Source: Erythrocercus mccallii (taxonomy: Eukaryota > Chordata > Aves > Passeriformes > Dicruridae). Taken from it: a stretch of DNA of 64,000 nt. The translations under genes and the position numbers were made by a program. Numbering within the stretch: position 1 is the first letter of the stretch; every line of letters begins with the position of its first letter. Where the stretch lies: contig VZRG01000005.1 of the NCBI GenBank assembly GCA_013397435.1, positions 953,508 to 1,017,507 of the forward strand. Reading direction: 5' to 3'. Below are positions 13,901-26,469 of this stretch, in pieces. The notes below the pieces were generated by a model. It was given only the letters and a program-made list of their open reading frames with translations. It was not told where the DNA came from and made no database searches.

Positions 13901-16900
13901 TTCACATAATTCTGTTAGTGATGCAGTGTCTAGACTTCTCAGATGGTTTAAAAGATAAAGAAAAAGCAGAAACAAACCCTGGCATTAATTCTGGGAATCC
14001 TGAAAAGCTAAGTCATTATCACTGTACTATACCTCATGCAGTGATATGAAACCACAAATACTCATTGAAGACCAGATTATGGAATCCTTGCTTATTTCAG
14101 ATACACAGTTTAGCATTTGTCCACATTAGACATCCCATTTAATCTCCCTTTAGCAGGCTGTGGTGATTGGTGTAAACGCTTAGCAGCATATTCTGGTACA
14201 AGGCTGCTGCATTTTGGCTCTCACCTTGACTGAAAAGGCTCTGTGTCTTCTCAGGAACACGAAGGCTGATAATACAAGGAAAGAGATCTTTGATTCTTGC
14301 AACAGAGATACATTGATATAGCACCAAAGCAAAACACCAGAAAAGAGCATTTGCACATAGAATGTATAAAAGGCTTCTTTAACATTTTTTCCTCGCTCAT
14401 TGCCGTTTGTCCTTAGTAAGTCTACTGATTCTGAGTGTTGTTTGAAGTTTCCAGATTTACTGCAACCTATCTGTTACTATCTCATTTTGTACATTCTTTT
14501 TTGTTTTCTTTATACCAGGAAACTTATTCAACATTGATCAGATTCTTAACTGTTGTCGCTCTCTACAGTCTCACAGTACTCATAGTGACCAAGAGAGTTA
14601 ATGTATCTGCAGCAGCCTCCATCTAATCACAGCTGTGTTATTTTATAGGCAACCAGGCCTATAAATAGAACTGAAATTTAGGCTGGTTTCATATACATTC
14701 TGTTAATGATGGCCTTCAGAATTTAAACAGAGTGTGCAGCCAAACTCTTCTGGTGATGTAAATGAAATAGTTTGGTCTTGCAAGAAGCACTCTTTCAGGC
14801 AGTGTCTTAGCTGAAATTCAGTAACTAATGGCTGCTGTAAGGGGTGTTTGCTATGTACCTCAGCTGTTAGGCAGATGCCTGACTCTGCATTAACCTGGGC
14901 CTGAGAAAAGCAGGCTAAGAGCTTACTAAGGCAGATGAATAAATGGACATTACCTGTGCCACAGTCTCAATGTAAAAGCTCCTGCAAATTCCCTGCAGGT
15001 GACTCAGCTCCACCTTTGATGAGTAAACCATATTATCCTCCCTCACTCTGCGGGGCACAGGCAGCTGCCTTCCTCCTGTTTTTTATTTCCCAATGCCTGT
15101 CACCTTTATGGGTTTGGTGTTTGCCTGCAGGCTTAACACAATCCTTGCTGGAGCCAGTCTGGGACACCCTGCTGTTTGCAGATCTTGAAGAAGTGTTGTT
15201 GCTCTCTGAATTAAATATAATACTTCTTGAGGGATCTCATTTTGTCCCTTCAGCCCACCTCCTCATTTGTTACCTCCTTGCATTTAACTCTTTGTAATCA
15301 CAGAGGGCAGTCTCTGAAAGGAGAACAGAAGTGCAAGTGTACATAGACACTCATTTTCTAGCTATATATTTTTCCACACATTTAAGTAGTTTCAAAATGG
15401 TAAAAAATCAAAAACCCCATCAGAAAAGGCATGAGTAGAATTGTAAATGTAGCATATAGGCTAAGTTGGTACCTGATAAGTGCAGTCTGAATTAAGCAGT
15501 TTGGCATCATAAAGCATGAATGATATTAAAATACTGCATATCTTCAGAGCTGAGAACATTGATTCTCTGTACTGTATGGAGAAAACAATAGTTTACAAGC
15601 AAATTAAGAGCCTGTTGCCGCCAGCAATGTTGTCGTTTTCTGTAGTAGAAGTTACTGGTTTTTGAAGGATCAGACTGCTGAGAAAAGCTCCCTTATAGCC
15701 TCCAGATCCATCATCTCTGCCTGTAGAGTCCCTATTCATTTTACTGTCAGAAATGAGCAGCTTCTACTTTTAGGCCCACAAAACCTGTACAGCTGTGGAA
15801 GAATGAACAGTGATTTCCTCTGCCTTGCACATACCTAATTGAATGGCCGATCACATCACAGCTCAAGAATCTTTAATCCTGATAGAAACACGTGACAAAG
15901 AAAGGATGCATTTGGGTTTTTCAGATTCTCTTATTTCAGTGCTCATAATATTAATATTTAGTGGATTTAGCTGACTGCTGCTGAGCTGAGCATGTGAGTC
16001 ATGCTGTCTCTGTTTCACACTTGTGGATAAAGAACTGTAGTGAGTGTGGTTTGTGGAGAAAGTAAATGTCAGTGATGGCCTTCTGACAGAGATGTCTCCT
16101 TTGTTTGCCATCTGCCACTTCCAAGTTACATGAGGTTCCTGAGGTAGATGAGAAGTCATGTGCAGAGTATGTGCATTTACAGGAACTGTAATCCAAATCA
16201 AGCTGCATTACAACAGAGTCCCTCAGCTCAAGGGTGTCCTTAGACTAAAATTTTCATCCTGGGTGGTCTTAAACTGAATAGATACAAAATACTTAACTTT
16301 TCTTTAAATCTCAGAATAATTTCTGAAGTTCCCCACCTCCTAGAGTGGACTCTACCAACTTCAACCGATCCAGAGCACATTTTTTAATAGAATAACTAGG
16401 TAAAGTGTCTAGGGGAAACAGGGAGAGTGATTCCACAGATTCCACTGGGCTCATTGTGTGCTGGATATGGAAGCTACTGAACAGCAGTGTTCAGGAAGAT
16501 TTTTGCTAAACAACCATCCGTGGATATTCATGGCAAGGAATTCAACTCTTGCATTATCCAAACCCATTGATGTAAGTATCAACAATGACATTGTGACTTA
16601 GCACTGTGTAATCTTTATTTATCCTGTGAGATCAGAGAATTAGGATTATGTAGTTCACAAAGGAAAGAAAGACATGTAAACTTGTTTGAGCTAGTGTCAG
16701 TTATAATAAAAATTAATCTGTCTCCTTTTTCATTACACTGTTAGTAAACAACCTAAGCTAAAGCAGCTTCTCAGCACTAGACTTCACATGGTAGAAACTG
16801 ATCCAGCAGGGCAGACACTCCCAAATTCATGTGGTCTCAGCTGGGACTCCCTGTGCTGCATGCAAGGGGACTTCAGATACTAGACACCAATTATGCTTCT

Positions 16901-19847
16901 CTGAGAACCAAGTTGTAGTTGTCCTTTATAGATTGGTAAAGATTTTTACAGAAGCCTTCCTGAACCCTTCAGTGAAACCCTGGAAACAGAGATTCAGTTC
17001 CATCTCCTGTAGCATGTTTAATTTTCGACCCAATAACTTGCCTGAAGTGGTGTGTGTATCTTTACATTCGTAAAGAGGAAGACATTAAATATGTTTGGAC
17101 ATTCCACTGAAGAGCACAGTACATGTGATACAGACCACGGCTGCTGTGTGATCCAGGGCCATTTATTAAGCACCAGTATTCTGTAGCACTGAGGAGCCTT
17201 GGCTAAATTTTCCTAGGACCAAATTCTTTGCCACAAGCACTATGACTTCATTTGTGCCATTGGTGGAACTAATTTGCTAACAACATTTTTCTTTTTAATT
17301 GTAGAATTCTAAAGGATTTATCAAAAAAATTGAACTGCCATTAGTACAGACATTTAGACACACAGAATGTTTTATGCAGGGGAGAAGTCACTCTCCTACA
17401 GTTCTCCAGGGAGTCTGACAAGTAACTGGATGGCTTTGGTCTCCAGTTCTTTACATCATTGCTGCTTGTGTGAATTCAGTTAAAACTCCTGCACAAAATA
17501 ATTAAACTAGGAGGTGTGAGTATCTGAAACGACCAGGACAAGGAGGCTTTGGCCAGGGCCACCAGTGACACTCAAGTCAACTTAAGTCACTCAAGTTTTC
17601 CAGACAGAGATAGTCTGGCAGTGAAAGAAGCAACATGAAGGAGGCTGGAAAGTAAGATCAGGATCTGCGTCAAGAGTTAAAAAACAATGGGGTAAGAAAC
17701 TGTACAATTACTTTGTGTACAACACCGCTTTGAGAGACAGCAAAGACATCAGTTAATTCACAGACAGTTTCTGTTGTTGTGCTACACAACACAGTGCCAA
17801 AGGATTTTGCAAAAATTGAGTGATCTGATTTAAAAGGAAGCTGAATAATTTAATATTTGTGTATTAAGTCGCATGGGTTTGTGTGCAAGGTAGGGAATGG
17901 CAGACAACTGCATCTTATAAGAGTCTGAATGTTGATCTTCTGCCAGGTTCAAGGAAGAAAACAGAGGAAGTTCAATTTCAACACTTTCAAAAAAACCTCT
18001 ATATGTATTTGTGCAAGTGAAGCTAGACTGCATGGATGTTTAGAACCCTTGCAGGTCTTTGCAGAACACTAAGAATGCGTGCTTCAGGTTAATGTTAAAT
18101 ATTGGCACATTTAGAACAATGCTACACAACAGATGTCTTCCCAACATGTGAGGGCACTGTTACAAGGCGGAGTGAATGGAGCGGAAGCAGCTCTGCAACA
18201 CCCCGCTGGAGCATTCTCATTAGCTCTCAGTCTGTGAGGCAGGAGAACAGCCCAGCTGGACTGAGTACAAGTGCTGAGCTGGCCTAGTGCTTGTGGTGGG
18301 TTAGCCTCCATAAAAAACACTCCTGAATTCAATTCTTTTCCTGAAGAACAAGGAAAAAGAGCTGCAGAAAAACGTGGCCTGATATAGGCACAGACACTGA
18401 GAGCACTCCTGTCTCTTTGCTCAAGTTAAGGAAAGTATGGTGAATTTGGGATGTGATGGTTCTCAACACCATATGCTGCTCACATTGGAAGTACACATTC
18501 TAAGTCACATATGATCCTCACTTATTTTTTAATAGAAAACAATTTCACTTAAATACTTTTTATTTTCTTCTACTTGAAAGAATACTTCAGAATTTAGCTG
18601 TGGGATTCTTACATATACTGTTGTCATTCCCTTAGGCATTTCTCCAGCATTGCTGCAGTCTGCACCCCACTTTGCAATTTCATAATGCATGTTTGTGACA
18701 GGCATATCAAACCATCCAGTTAGTTTAGAACTGAGATGGGAGAGTGCTTTAAATGTAAATCTTACTATAAACAGCAAAATAAAATCTTGCAAGCACTTCC
18801 TAGCTCTGCCAGGAAGCAAAGCTATATTTAACTCATTTTAAAATTCATCAAATACATTGTGGGCTGATTCAGATCTTTGGTGTGTCTTTGAAGATAATAT
18901 GTTGTGGAAGTGTCATACAGTCGGGGGATTGGGCACATTCTGAGATTCTTGTCAGTGAAGACATGTAGTTAGGACTGGATTGTAGAAAGAAAAGTATACA
19001 TAGATCTAAGGACTTAATATCAATACTTTATTTGAAAAATTGAACAATGACTGTGGCATTCAGTTCAAGAGCTTTTTGAGAAGAGCTGTATATAAAGAAA
19101 TCAGTGCCATAACAATGACAAAATTCACATGCACACATGAATTTTAAAAATCATTGTCTTGTAGTACTTGGGAGAGACAGTGTTTCAGAGAAGCTAATAC
19201 AAATTGTTGCTATAATAATTTGCACAAGTTTCAAAATGCACAGGAAAGATCCCTGGATAGTTAGAATAAGCCATAAGTATTTAGCTAAGGTACCTGTGTG
19301 CAAAAGGAGAAACTCCAGATAGATCTTACTCTTACTTTATTTCTCCTGTCTCGGATTGCACCTATCTGCAGCTTTGTATTCCTGTAAATTTAACTACTGC
19401 TGTTGATAGGGTTAAATATAGATTGGAATTAACCTCTCAAATTTCATGCTTCGTATTTTGTAGGTGTCATTAGATAAGGTCAATAAGACTCCAAAAGATT
19501 GTTTTTACTGATTTGTATCTGTAACCACTTATATCTCTCTATATATACTGAGTTTTTTGTAAGTACAAATAGGAGTCTCTCAACTTTAGAGAACAATCTG
19601 CTTCTGTCAGCGAGATGTTTACTTTTGTCTGTATTCAGATATGACCTGAGTTTGAAGTTCAAGATTACAATTTTTTATAGTTGGGTAAGTGGTACCATTA
19701 CCTAAAGTCCTTACTTAAAAGAAATAATATGCTATACTCTATCTAAAAGCTCTGAATGGGAAATTGAAATAGTATCATTCTTCTAACATGGTTTTATGCA
19801 TCTTAATTGTGGTTTTCTCCTGTTCATTTGCTTTTGATTTGTTCTAG

Positions 19848-19928
19848 TACATGACTGCTGCTGCACCTATGCAAGGGACCTACATTCCCCAGTACACTCC
19901 TGTGCCTCCAACAGCTGTCCCTATTGAA
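19848..19928 (+). CDS. RBMS3: RBMS3 coding exon (C-terminal region, internal exon)
   Basis: This 81-nt exon encodes 27 residues in phase 0. They begin YMTAAAPMQGTYIPQY and end TAVPIE, the C-terminal tail of RBMS3 as I remember it from vertebrates. The acceptor is TTCTAG after a long pyrimidine tract. The donor is GTAAGT, directly after the GAA codon. RBMS3 is an RNA-binding protein of the c-Myc single-strand-binding (MSSP) family, with two RRM domains that bind AU-rich RNA. This exon lies after the RRMs, in the Pro/Gln/Tyr-rich tail, and carries no catalytic or RNA-contact motif. The paralogue RBMS1 has a clearly different tail, so RBMS3 is preferred. All upstream exons, including both RRMs, lie outside the window. 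Confidence 0.95.
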
Positions 19929-20080
19929 GTAAGTTTATCTCCATCCATGAACGTAGAGTGAAGGGGGAGCAGAACTCTTATTTATTATGCCTTCTTGCAC
20001 CTGTTGTTTGTAAGGGGCCAAAAGGTTCTTTGTGGAGTGGTGGCTGGAAGCTTCCAGCTTTTTAAATGAGGACTGCACAT

Positions 20081-20147
20081 TCCTTTCTCTTTTTGTTTTC
20101 TTTCTTTCCTTTTCCTTCTCTTTTCTAATCCCTTTTTTTTTTTTTTT
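20081..20147. repeat. Pyrimidine-rich low-complexity tract
   Basis: Nearly uninterrupted C/T on the + strand, ending in a 15-nt T run. It sits about 150 bp inside the intron, past the exon donor. It is too far from any acceptor to be a splice-site tract and is most likely simple sequence. Confidence 0.8.
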
Positions 20148-21307
20148 GATTATTTGCAAGGGCTCTTGTTTTACATTTGTTTTGTTGTACAGCAGGACAT
20201 GGAATAAAAACATCAGTGATTATGACTATTTTTTCCCCATGTAGAAAAGGGGAGGGAGATGGGAAGAGACAGGAGAAGAGACAGGAAAACAAACCCAGCA
20301 GGCAGACCACAAAACCAAAAGAGATTTCAAGAAGAGAAGATTGCAAGAGGGTTTGATGCGGTCCTTAGCAAGCATAGGTAATTGCTGAAACATTTAGCCA
20401 CCAGAAAAAGTGATTGAGCAATGGAAACCTTCCTCTTGTATATACAGACGTGGAGGATGCTGCACTGACTGAGTGCTTTTCATCCTTGAGGAAGGATTCG
20501 CTCCCTCCCTCCTTGGGGCTGAGTCATGCTGATGACAGTCTAATGAGTAAGTATTTACTCAACCCTGTAGACCACAAGCTGCTGGGAGAGCGTCAGCTTG
20601 GCCTCCACTTCTGTGAAGCTTCATATGGGCAGCTGCACACAGTGAGAGGAGGGAGCCTTGGCATCCTCTTCCCTGTGTGTTTCTCTTTGGCACTACCCTC
20701 TTTTATTAACAACTTCTGCCCTACTCTGGGGTAAGGCAAGGAGTGCCAGGGTCTCTGTACTTCTGTCTTCATCTGTGTGGACTTCGGATTTTGTGCTATT
20801 ACTACTCTGTGCTTTGAGGATGTGAGTTAGTGGTACTGCTGGCATGGCTTCACCAGCCGTCAAGTGGGCTTATCCTGTTTTCTCCTAGTTCTTTGCAATT
20901 ATTCCCAGATAAGGTCCCACAGGAAAAGCTACTACTGTTCTGTCATACTGAGCTGGTTGTGTTTCAGTCTTTTTTGCCTCAGTATAATTTTGCCCTAATC
21001 CTCATTTGTTTGCAAATGCACTACGAGTGCCTCTTTTCAATTGCCATTCTTAAGTAAAAATCAGGCAGATACAAGTCTGAATTAAAAGGAGATGGTGGGA
21101 TAGAGAGTTGGTTCATACTACAGGATTGGCAGCACACCATGCTGACCTGACCAAATGAGAATTAAGGTTAATTTTAATTACTTGTCAAGCCCTCCTCACC
21201 ATCACTTGCTAGTGTATTCATGCCTTCTAAAGTAACTCAATATCATAATTATCTACTATAATAATCAAAATATTAGCTGAATGTATAGCCTGTTTTACTC
21301 TTATCCA

Positions 21308-21470
21308 GTGATGATGATTATTGTTAATATTTATCTGTATTCATGTAGCATCATGAACCAGGACCCTACCATGCTGGATGCTCCACAAGCAGAGACCAAA
21401 AATACAGTCTCTGCCCCAGAGAGCTTACAATCTCAAGATGAGATGGACAAAAGGAGAAGGATAAAGACAA
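21308..21470 (+). repeat. Ancient amniote SINE (MIR-like) fragment, probable
   Basis: The segment opens with a TTATTGTTAATATTTAT-type stretch and carries CTCTGCCCCAGAGAGCTTAC, followed by AATCTCAAGATG. The CTGCCCC...GAGCTTACAATCT signature is typical of old, widely shared SINE relatives in turtle, crocodile and bird genomes. The match is from memory and degraded, and edges are approximate. The family name is uncertain, and it could also be the tail of an old L3/CR1-type LINE. Confidence 0.5.
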
Positions 21471-22479
21471 GGAAGTAGACAGAAAAAGATAATACTGGCA
21501 GTCTGCTAAGCAATAGATATGAAGAAATTCTGAAAAATGAAATGGATATTTTAACAAATACTTTAAAATAAACTACCTGTTGTTTACATGGGACTCAAAT
21601 AAAAACAAAGCAAGTGCTTTGTGCTCCCTCTTCTGGCTCTGTTGTGTGCAATAGAGTAATAAAGCATGTTCCCTGAAGAGACTTGCTATTCGTGTGACCA
21701 ACACACCAAGCATGAGAACAGAGGAAAGAAAATGTGTCTTGCTTTGAAAGCATACAAAAAACCTTAAACCAAGTATTATTCAGACTGTCTAAATAGGATA
21801 AGAAATTGTGCACAATGTTACATTCATGAATATAATCTCTTATGTGTTTACTTATATACTTTTTACAAACATGTAAATAAAACAAAACTTCATTGGAGCT
21901 TTGACTTAACAGATTAAAGTCTTTAGTACAAAGCAAATTTATTTTTGAAGGGATCATGCATAGAAACAGTGTGTAGAAGAAGGCAGTATTCTTCTAAGGT
22001 GACTAAAATTCTGTTGGATATTTGGTAAAGTGGAGAGCAGTGATCCTAGATTCTGCCTTTATCACATTTTAAATCAAACAAAATAAATGTGAACTCACTG
22101 TGAAGTTGGGGTAGGCAAGCAAAAATTAGAAGAGGCATATATACATTGTGAAAAAGCCAAGAAGTAAAACCCAGAATCCACCAAAATCAGATTTGCCTCT
22201 AGCTTTGAATGGGCAGGGAACTGCCCTCAAAGGGGAAGGTATTTTCCACTGCAACCTGTGAGAGCCAAGTACTACTTGTAGGCTGAGAAAGCTTCTTGTT
22301 GCTCAATTAGCTTTCTAAAACTGATGGAGTTTGTTGTGTTAGCATGTGGTTCTGCTACTTCAAACTCTCTCGAGCTCTAGAGAAATGCGTGAGCGGTGAG
22401 CTGGTGCTGAGCTCTTTTACCTAATTCACTGCCATGAGCAAAATTATTAAGTTTTTCATGTTCTCATTTGATTCCCTAG

Positions 22480-22607
22480 GGTGTTGTTGCTGATACTTCT
22501 CCACAGACAGTAGCATCTTCATCACAGGAAGCCAGTGGTCAACAGCAACAGATGACAGTGGAAACATCCAGTGAACATGCGCCTGCATATTCTTACCAAC
22601 AGTCTAA
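22480..22607 (+). CDS. RBMS3: RBMS3 coding exon (penultimate, C-terminal tail)
   Basis: This 128-nt exon follows the acceptor ATTCCCTAG. It encodes GVVADTSPQTVASSSQEASG, then a short Gln run, then a segment ending SSEHAPAYSYQQS plus two bases (AA) of the next codon. This matches the RBMS3 C-terminus as I recall it, with a few conservative substitutions relative to mammals. The donor is GTAAGT. The same bases read through as AAG TAA, so retaining the intron would end the protein at QQSK. The exon sequence is low-complexity, hydrophilic and probably disordered, and no domain is visible. It splices in frame both to the candidate alternative exon at 24724 and to the terminal exon at 26463. Confidence 0.95.
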
Positions 22608-25600
22608 GTAAGTAGGCATAGGCTTTGGAGTCAGAAGGGTTTGCTTCTTGATTATAGCAGGCCAAATTTGACTCCCTCTTTCAGAAATATAAACTCTGAA
22701 TAGCTTCGTTAAGTTCAGATGCATTCTGGATATATAGCAGTGCAATTAGCAAAAGGTTTTGGCTGACAGCCTCAATTTGGCAAATTGTCCTTGAGCTCCT
22801 GCCCACAATGCTATGCTCTCTAACTGTCTGCTGCTTTTCTGGACTCACAAGGATCTCAACAACTGTGTTAACAATCATCATGCTGGGCTAAAGCAGAATC
22901 TGGCATCAGAGGTTAAAAAGGGCTTAAATTTTGTAGTGGTGAAAATACTGGCACGGTGCACATTGGCACATGTAAAGGTTTCTTTCTGAAAGTGTAGTTA
23001 ATGAAGCAGTATAAATTACCCCAAATTGGTATTTGTGATTGTGCAAAACTGCCATGCAGACATGGTGTAGGCAGGACCTGGAAATGGAAGAAGAAGGGAT
23101 AAGAAAGAGATAGGTAGAAGCACTGTTCGATCTGTCTCCATTCGTCTGCTCTCTTTGTTTACTTCCCACAGAATACCTTGGAAAGTTCAAAACTTACATA
23201 CTGACAGCTGTATTTAGAACTTCTAAAGTGTCCCTTCAACTTCAGAATAATCTCTTCAAATGCAGCTTCTCTTTGCTTCAGTAAAAATCTTCACAAAGGG
23301 AAGGTTACATAGTGACAGGATACTCACTGGGACTGAGAAATGTTGGACAGATTCTAGGAAGGAGCACAAATCCAGTCTTTTGTTAACACATGTATATTGA
23401 ACACCAGCATCACGTTGAAAATAGAATTATACATGTTTTATCTTGGGGAAGAAAGTGGAGAAACAGCCAGACAAGAAATGTGATAGATATGTCAGTCAAT
23501 GCATCATGAGCCTATACTTACAGGGGCATCAGATATGAGCTGGTATAGGAAAGATTAGAATTATACCAATTTGTCAATTGCTTTACTTCATTTTCGACCT
23601 CTGGAAGTGGAAGGTGCATTTGTTTGTCTGTCATATGAGTATCAAATAGTTTCAGATTTATATGATTTTGACCACCATAAAACAGAATACTATTTTTTTG
23701 TCATGTCTATATCTGTCTGTATGTACATATTGCAAAAACAATCAATCAGAAGCTACACAATTGGAGAAACAGGCTCTGTATGCTTATCCTTTCTAGCTGC
23801 CAGTCTCTCTAGCACCTATAAATAAGGGATTGCAAAATACTTACAGAATATCAAAGGCAATGAGAGAAATATGTGTCTGTGCCATCGTGTTGGCTGGTTT
23901 TAATGAGTGTGTTCTGTAGCATTTGGATCTGATGATTTTTGTGTCTCAGTTCCCTTTCCCTTACATCTCAAAGAAAAAGGACTTAGAAGACCCTCATAAG
24001 AACTTAGGTCTAGAAACCTTCATAAGGTAGCTGTGACCTGCAGCTTCTGGCATTTTTCCAGCATAGGAGAAAACCGTTGCAATTCTTTATTGAAATGGGT
24101 GCTGTGTTTCTTGCTCATGTGGTGAATTCCCTGAAAATGAGATCACTCATCTTTCCTTGTCAGCTACAGCCTCTTTGCAGTGATGGATATACTTGTAATG
24201 GCACTGGCATTTATATTCAGAGGACTTTCCTTCTTTTTTAATCAGACAGGCAGATCCACTACAGATTTTTTTATTATGCTTATTTCAGTATTTTTTTTTT
24301 TATCTGAAATGGGCCCTCTATTTATATCTGCCTGTTGCAGGCAGAAATGCAGTGTGGGAAGCCATAGAAACAAACCAAAATATACACAATCTCTGTCTTT
24401 GAAAAATAACTTCTTACAAAATATTCCAGTAACCATTAGTATAAAACCAAGTGAATTTGTTTTAAAATTAAAATATTTTATTACTCTGCTTTTCAAAGGG
24501 CACATTTATTAATAACAAACATCATACCAGATATAAAATGGCAGTTATCAACATGAGATATGAGAAAGTAATTAACATGACTGGACAATGATTTTGTCAG
24601 GTATAGGCAAAGGAACAGGCAGACTATATAAAATTATTTCATGGAAGCTGATCAGTCAGGAGAAAAGTTATAATGTTGTATTTCCTTATATTTATTTTCT
24701 TTGCAACAATCACGAAATTACAGGCAACGAAGGAGAGACAATGTACTAAGAATGAACTGGGTGGTATAAGGACTCTGTACTCTCTTTGTAAGTAAAAATA
24801 AACCATGAAACTTGGAATTTAAGTTCCACTTTCTAATCAGCATATGTTCTTTTATTTAATATGCTGAATGCTGTACTTGATGATGCTACCCACAGAGTTC
24901 AGATACGGTAACTTCATGGCAAAAACCTGTCTATATATTGTGTAGATAAAAACAGTGCTTGATTCTGAGCAGAGGAATCTACTTTATGAGAAAATCACCT
25001 TAATTATTTTCGATCCCTACTCCCTCTTTTCCTTGTAAATACTTAATTTTGCACATAAAAGCTGAAAGATTATGAAGCGGAAATCAGTGGGTATCCTTGC
25101 CCCCAAAAAGCATACTCTCTTATCTCTAAGCAAAACTCTACTGGACAACATACTCTGATTTAAGGTGGAAAGAATTATGTTTTTCTGGAGCCTTTTGTAG
25201 GCAAACTCAATGCCAGGTTAGATTAGAGGGCATGTGCTGTGACCCACTGGTGATATTGGACTTTCACATGTATGGCAGCCACTCAACCCATAAGGCCAGT
25301 AAAATCTCAGGAGGTGAACTTCCAACTTGAGTAGTCCTACCAGAAATTATGCATGGAAAATCTGAAGAAAATAGTTAATTGTTGCATTCCATGTAAATCT
25401 GTTCTTAACATTCAAAATATTGATTTTCAGATATTGTGCAATGAAAAAACCCTTTGGCAAATTTAATATTTAAAATTTTAGTTCTGTGTTTACACTCCTA
25501 GACAAAAAGTTCTGTGGCAAATCTTAGGTCATCAACATTCTTCACAATTGTAATTGTAATTTTAATTTTTTTTTTTAAACTAGGCAAAGCAAATACATTA

Positions 25601-26462
25601 ATGTTTGCAAAAGGAAAGGTGCTGGATTTTCTTGTGTTGAACTTTGGTCAGGGAAGGATTTTTTTCATGTAACCTTAAAGACTCTGGGAAAAGCAACAGC
25701 TGACCCTTACAGATAGCCCTAGACACTGAATAAAATTTTTATATAGGTTTTGGGTCTCTCTTAAAGATCTCATACAGTCTTGTTAAAATTACCTAGATGT
25801 TACATAAATTTAAGTGACATGAAACATCAAAACCACAAAATGTGAGCTATGTTCTGTAGGAAAAAGATTAATAATTTTGCTTATTCTCTGTGCTAAGTTT
25901 AGAAAGATATGACATTATATGATAAAAACACCCTTTTTTCTAATAATTATTGCCTTTAAGGTTTCTGCTAAGTTAGCCTTAGCTGGCTCATGAAACAGAC
26001 TGCTCCACAGTCTAATTGTTCTTGCCATTAGAAAATGTGTTCTTTCTACCAAATCAGTTGTATCCTTTTACTGAAATTTTATTTTTCATTTTGTTACTAA
26101 TACCCAAAAGAAACAGTGGCAGTTATTATTATGAAAATATTCACCTTCTTATTGAATTACCTGTGAAAGATTTACACAGTGTTAAGCCATTTATTCATCT
26201 CATTTCAGTGTAGTTGACTGCCTATTAATGCCTAGCATTCAAAGAGTAAATTCATCTGCTTAGGATGTGTTAAGTCCCCAAAGTGGGAGTTCCCTTTTTT
26301 TGGCTGACTATTTTCAGCTTAGTGGCGGTATCGTATTTAAACAGCTGCAAAGTTAGTTTAGCTTGGATAACTTTTAAAGGGAATTGGGTGGAAAAAAAAG
26401 AGAGGAGGCTATTTCAAAGTTGTTTTGACTTAATGACCACTTTAATTCAATTGTTTTTACAG
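22608..26462 (+). other. RBMS3 last intron (3,855 bp), containing a possible cassette exon
   Basis: The intron runs from GTAAGT at 22608 to TTTTTACAG at 26462. Apart from the candidate exon at 24724-24787, I see no coding potential and no recognised interspersed repeat. Sequence is AT-rich, and there is an isolated T run near 25568. Confidence 0.75.
24724..24787 (+). CDS. RBMS3: Candidate alternative RBMS3 exon giving a longer C-terminus
   Basis: A 64-nt segment lies between an acceptor (ATTACAG, preceded by a T-rich tract) and a consensus donor GTAAGT at 24788. Joined to the preceding exon in phase 2, it reads QRRRDNVLRMNWVV after QQSK and stops at TAA 24767-24769. The stop is about 18 nt before the exon end, so the transcript would not be an obvious nonsense-mediated-decay target. 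RBMS3 is known to have isoforms that differ near the C-terminus, but I cannot confirm this exon from memory. Evidence is splice consensus plus an open frame only. A 16-codon open frame is easily obtained by chance. Confidence 0.45.
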
Positions 26463-26469
26463 ACAATAA
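26463..26469 (+). CDS. RBMS3: Start of probable RBMS3 terminal exon (last codons and stop)
   Basis: A strong acceptor (AATTGTTTTTACAG) is followed by ACAATAA. Spliced to the AA left over from the previous exon, it reads AAA CAA TAA, giving a protein that ends QQSKQ and stops at 26467-26469. Mammalian RBMS3 ends QQSKP as I recall, so a single-base change CCA to CAA would account for the difference. After the stop the sequence looks like an mRNA 3'UTR rather than an intron. An alternative acceptor would change only the last residues. Confidence 0.65.

Larger units (their letters stand above)
1..19847 (+). other. RBMS3 intron (3' part), upstream of first visible exon
   Basis: This stretch has no ORF that resembles a known protein and no exon of RBMS3 that I could recognise. 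It ends in a strong acceptor: a pyrimidine-rich tract followed by TTCTAG at 19841-19847. It is therefore read as the 3' part of a long intron of at least 19.8 kb. It contains an N gap at 1885-1975, a T-run at 5118-5132, other short T or A runs, and a more GC-rich block at about 10.37-11.16 kb that I could not assign. An upstream alternative RBMS3 exon, diverged or very short, could have been missed by eye. Confidence 0.7.
19929..22479 (+). other. RBMS3 intron between the two C-terminal coding exons
   Basis: A 2,551-bp intron bounded by GTAAGT and CCCTAG. It holds a long pyrimidine tract at 20081-20147 and an ancient SINE-like fragment at about 21308-21470. No other exon or gene was recognised. 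Confidence 0.9.

Noticed and set aside
14935..15297. Plus-strand 120-codon open frame rich in Leu and Ser
   Set aside because: It lies in the RBMS3 intron, resembles no family I know, and has no splice sites placing it in the transcript.
26316..26335. Short resemblance to the 5' end of U4 snRNA (AGTGGCGGTATCGTA)
   Set aside because: Only about 15 bases resemble U4. The rest of the snRNA, its stem-loops and the Sm site are absent, and there is no snRNA promoter.
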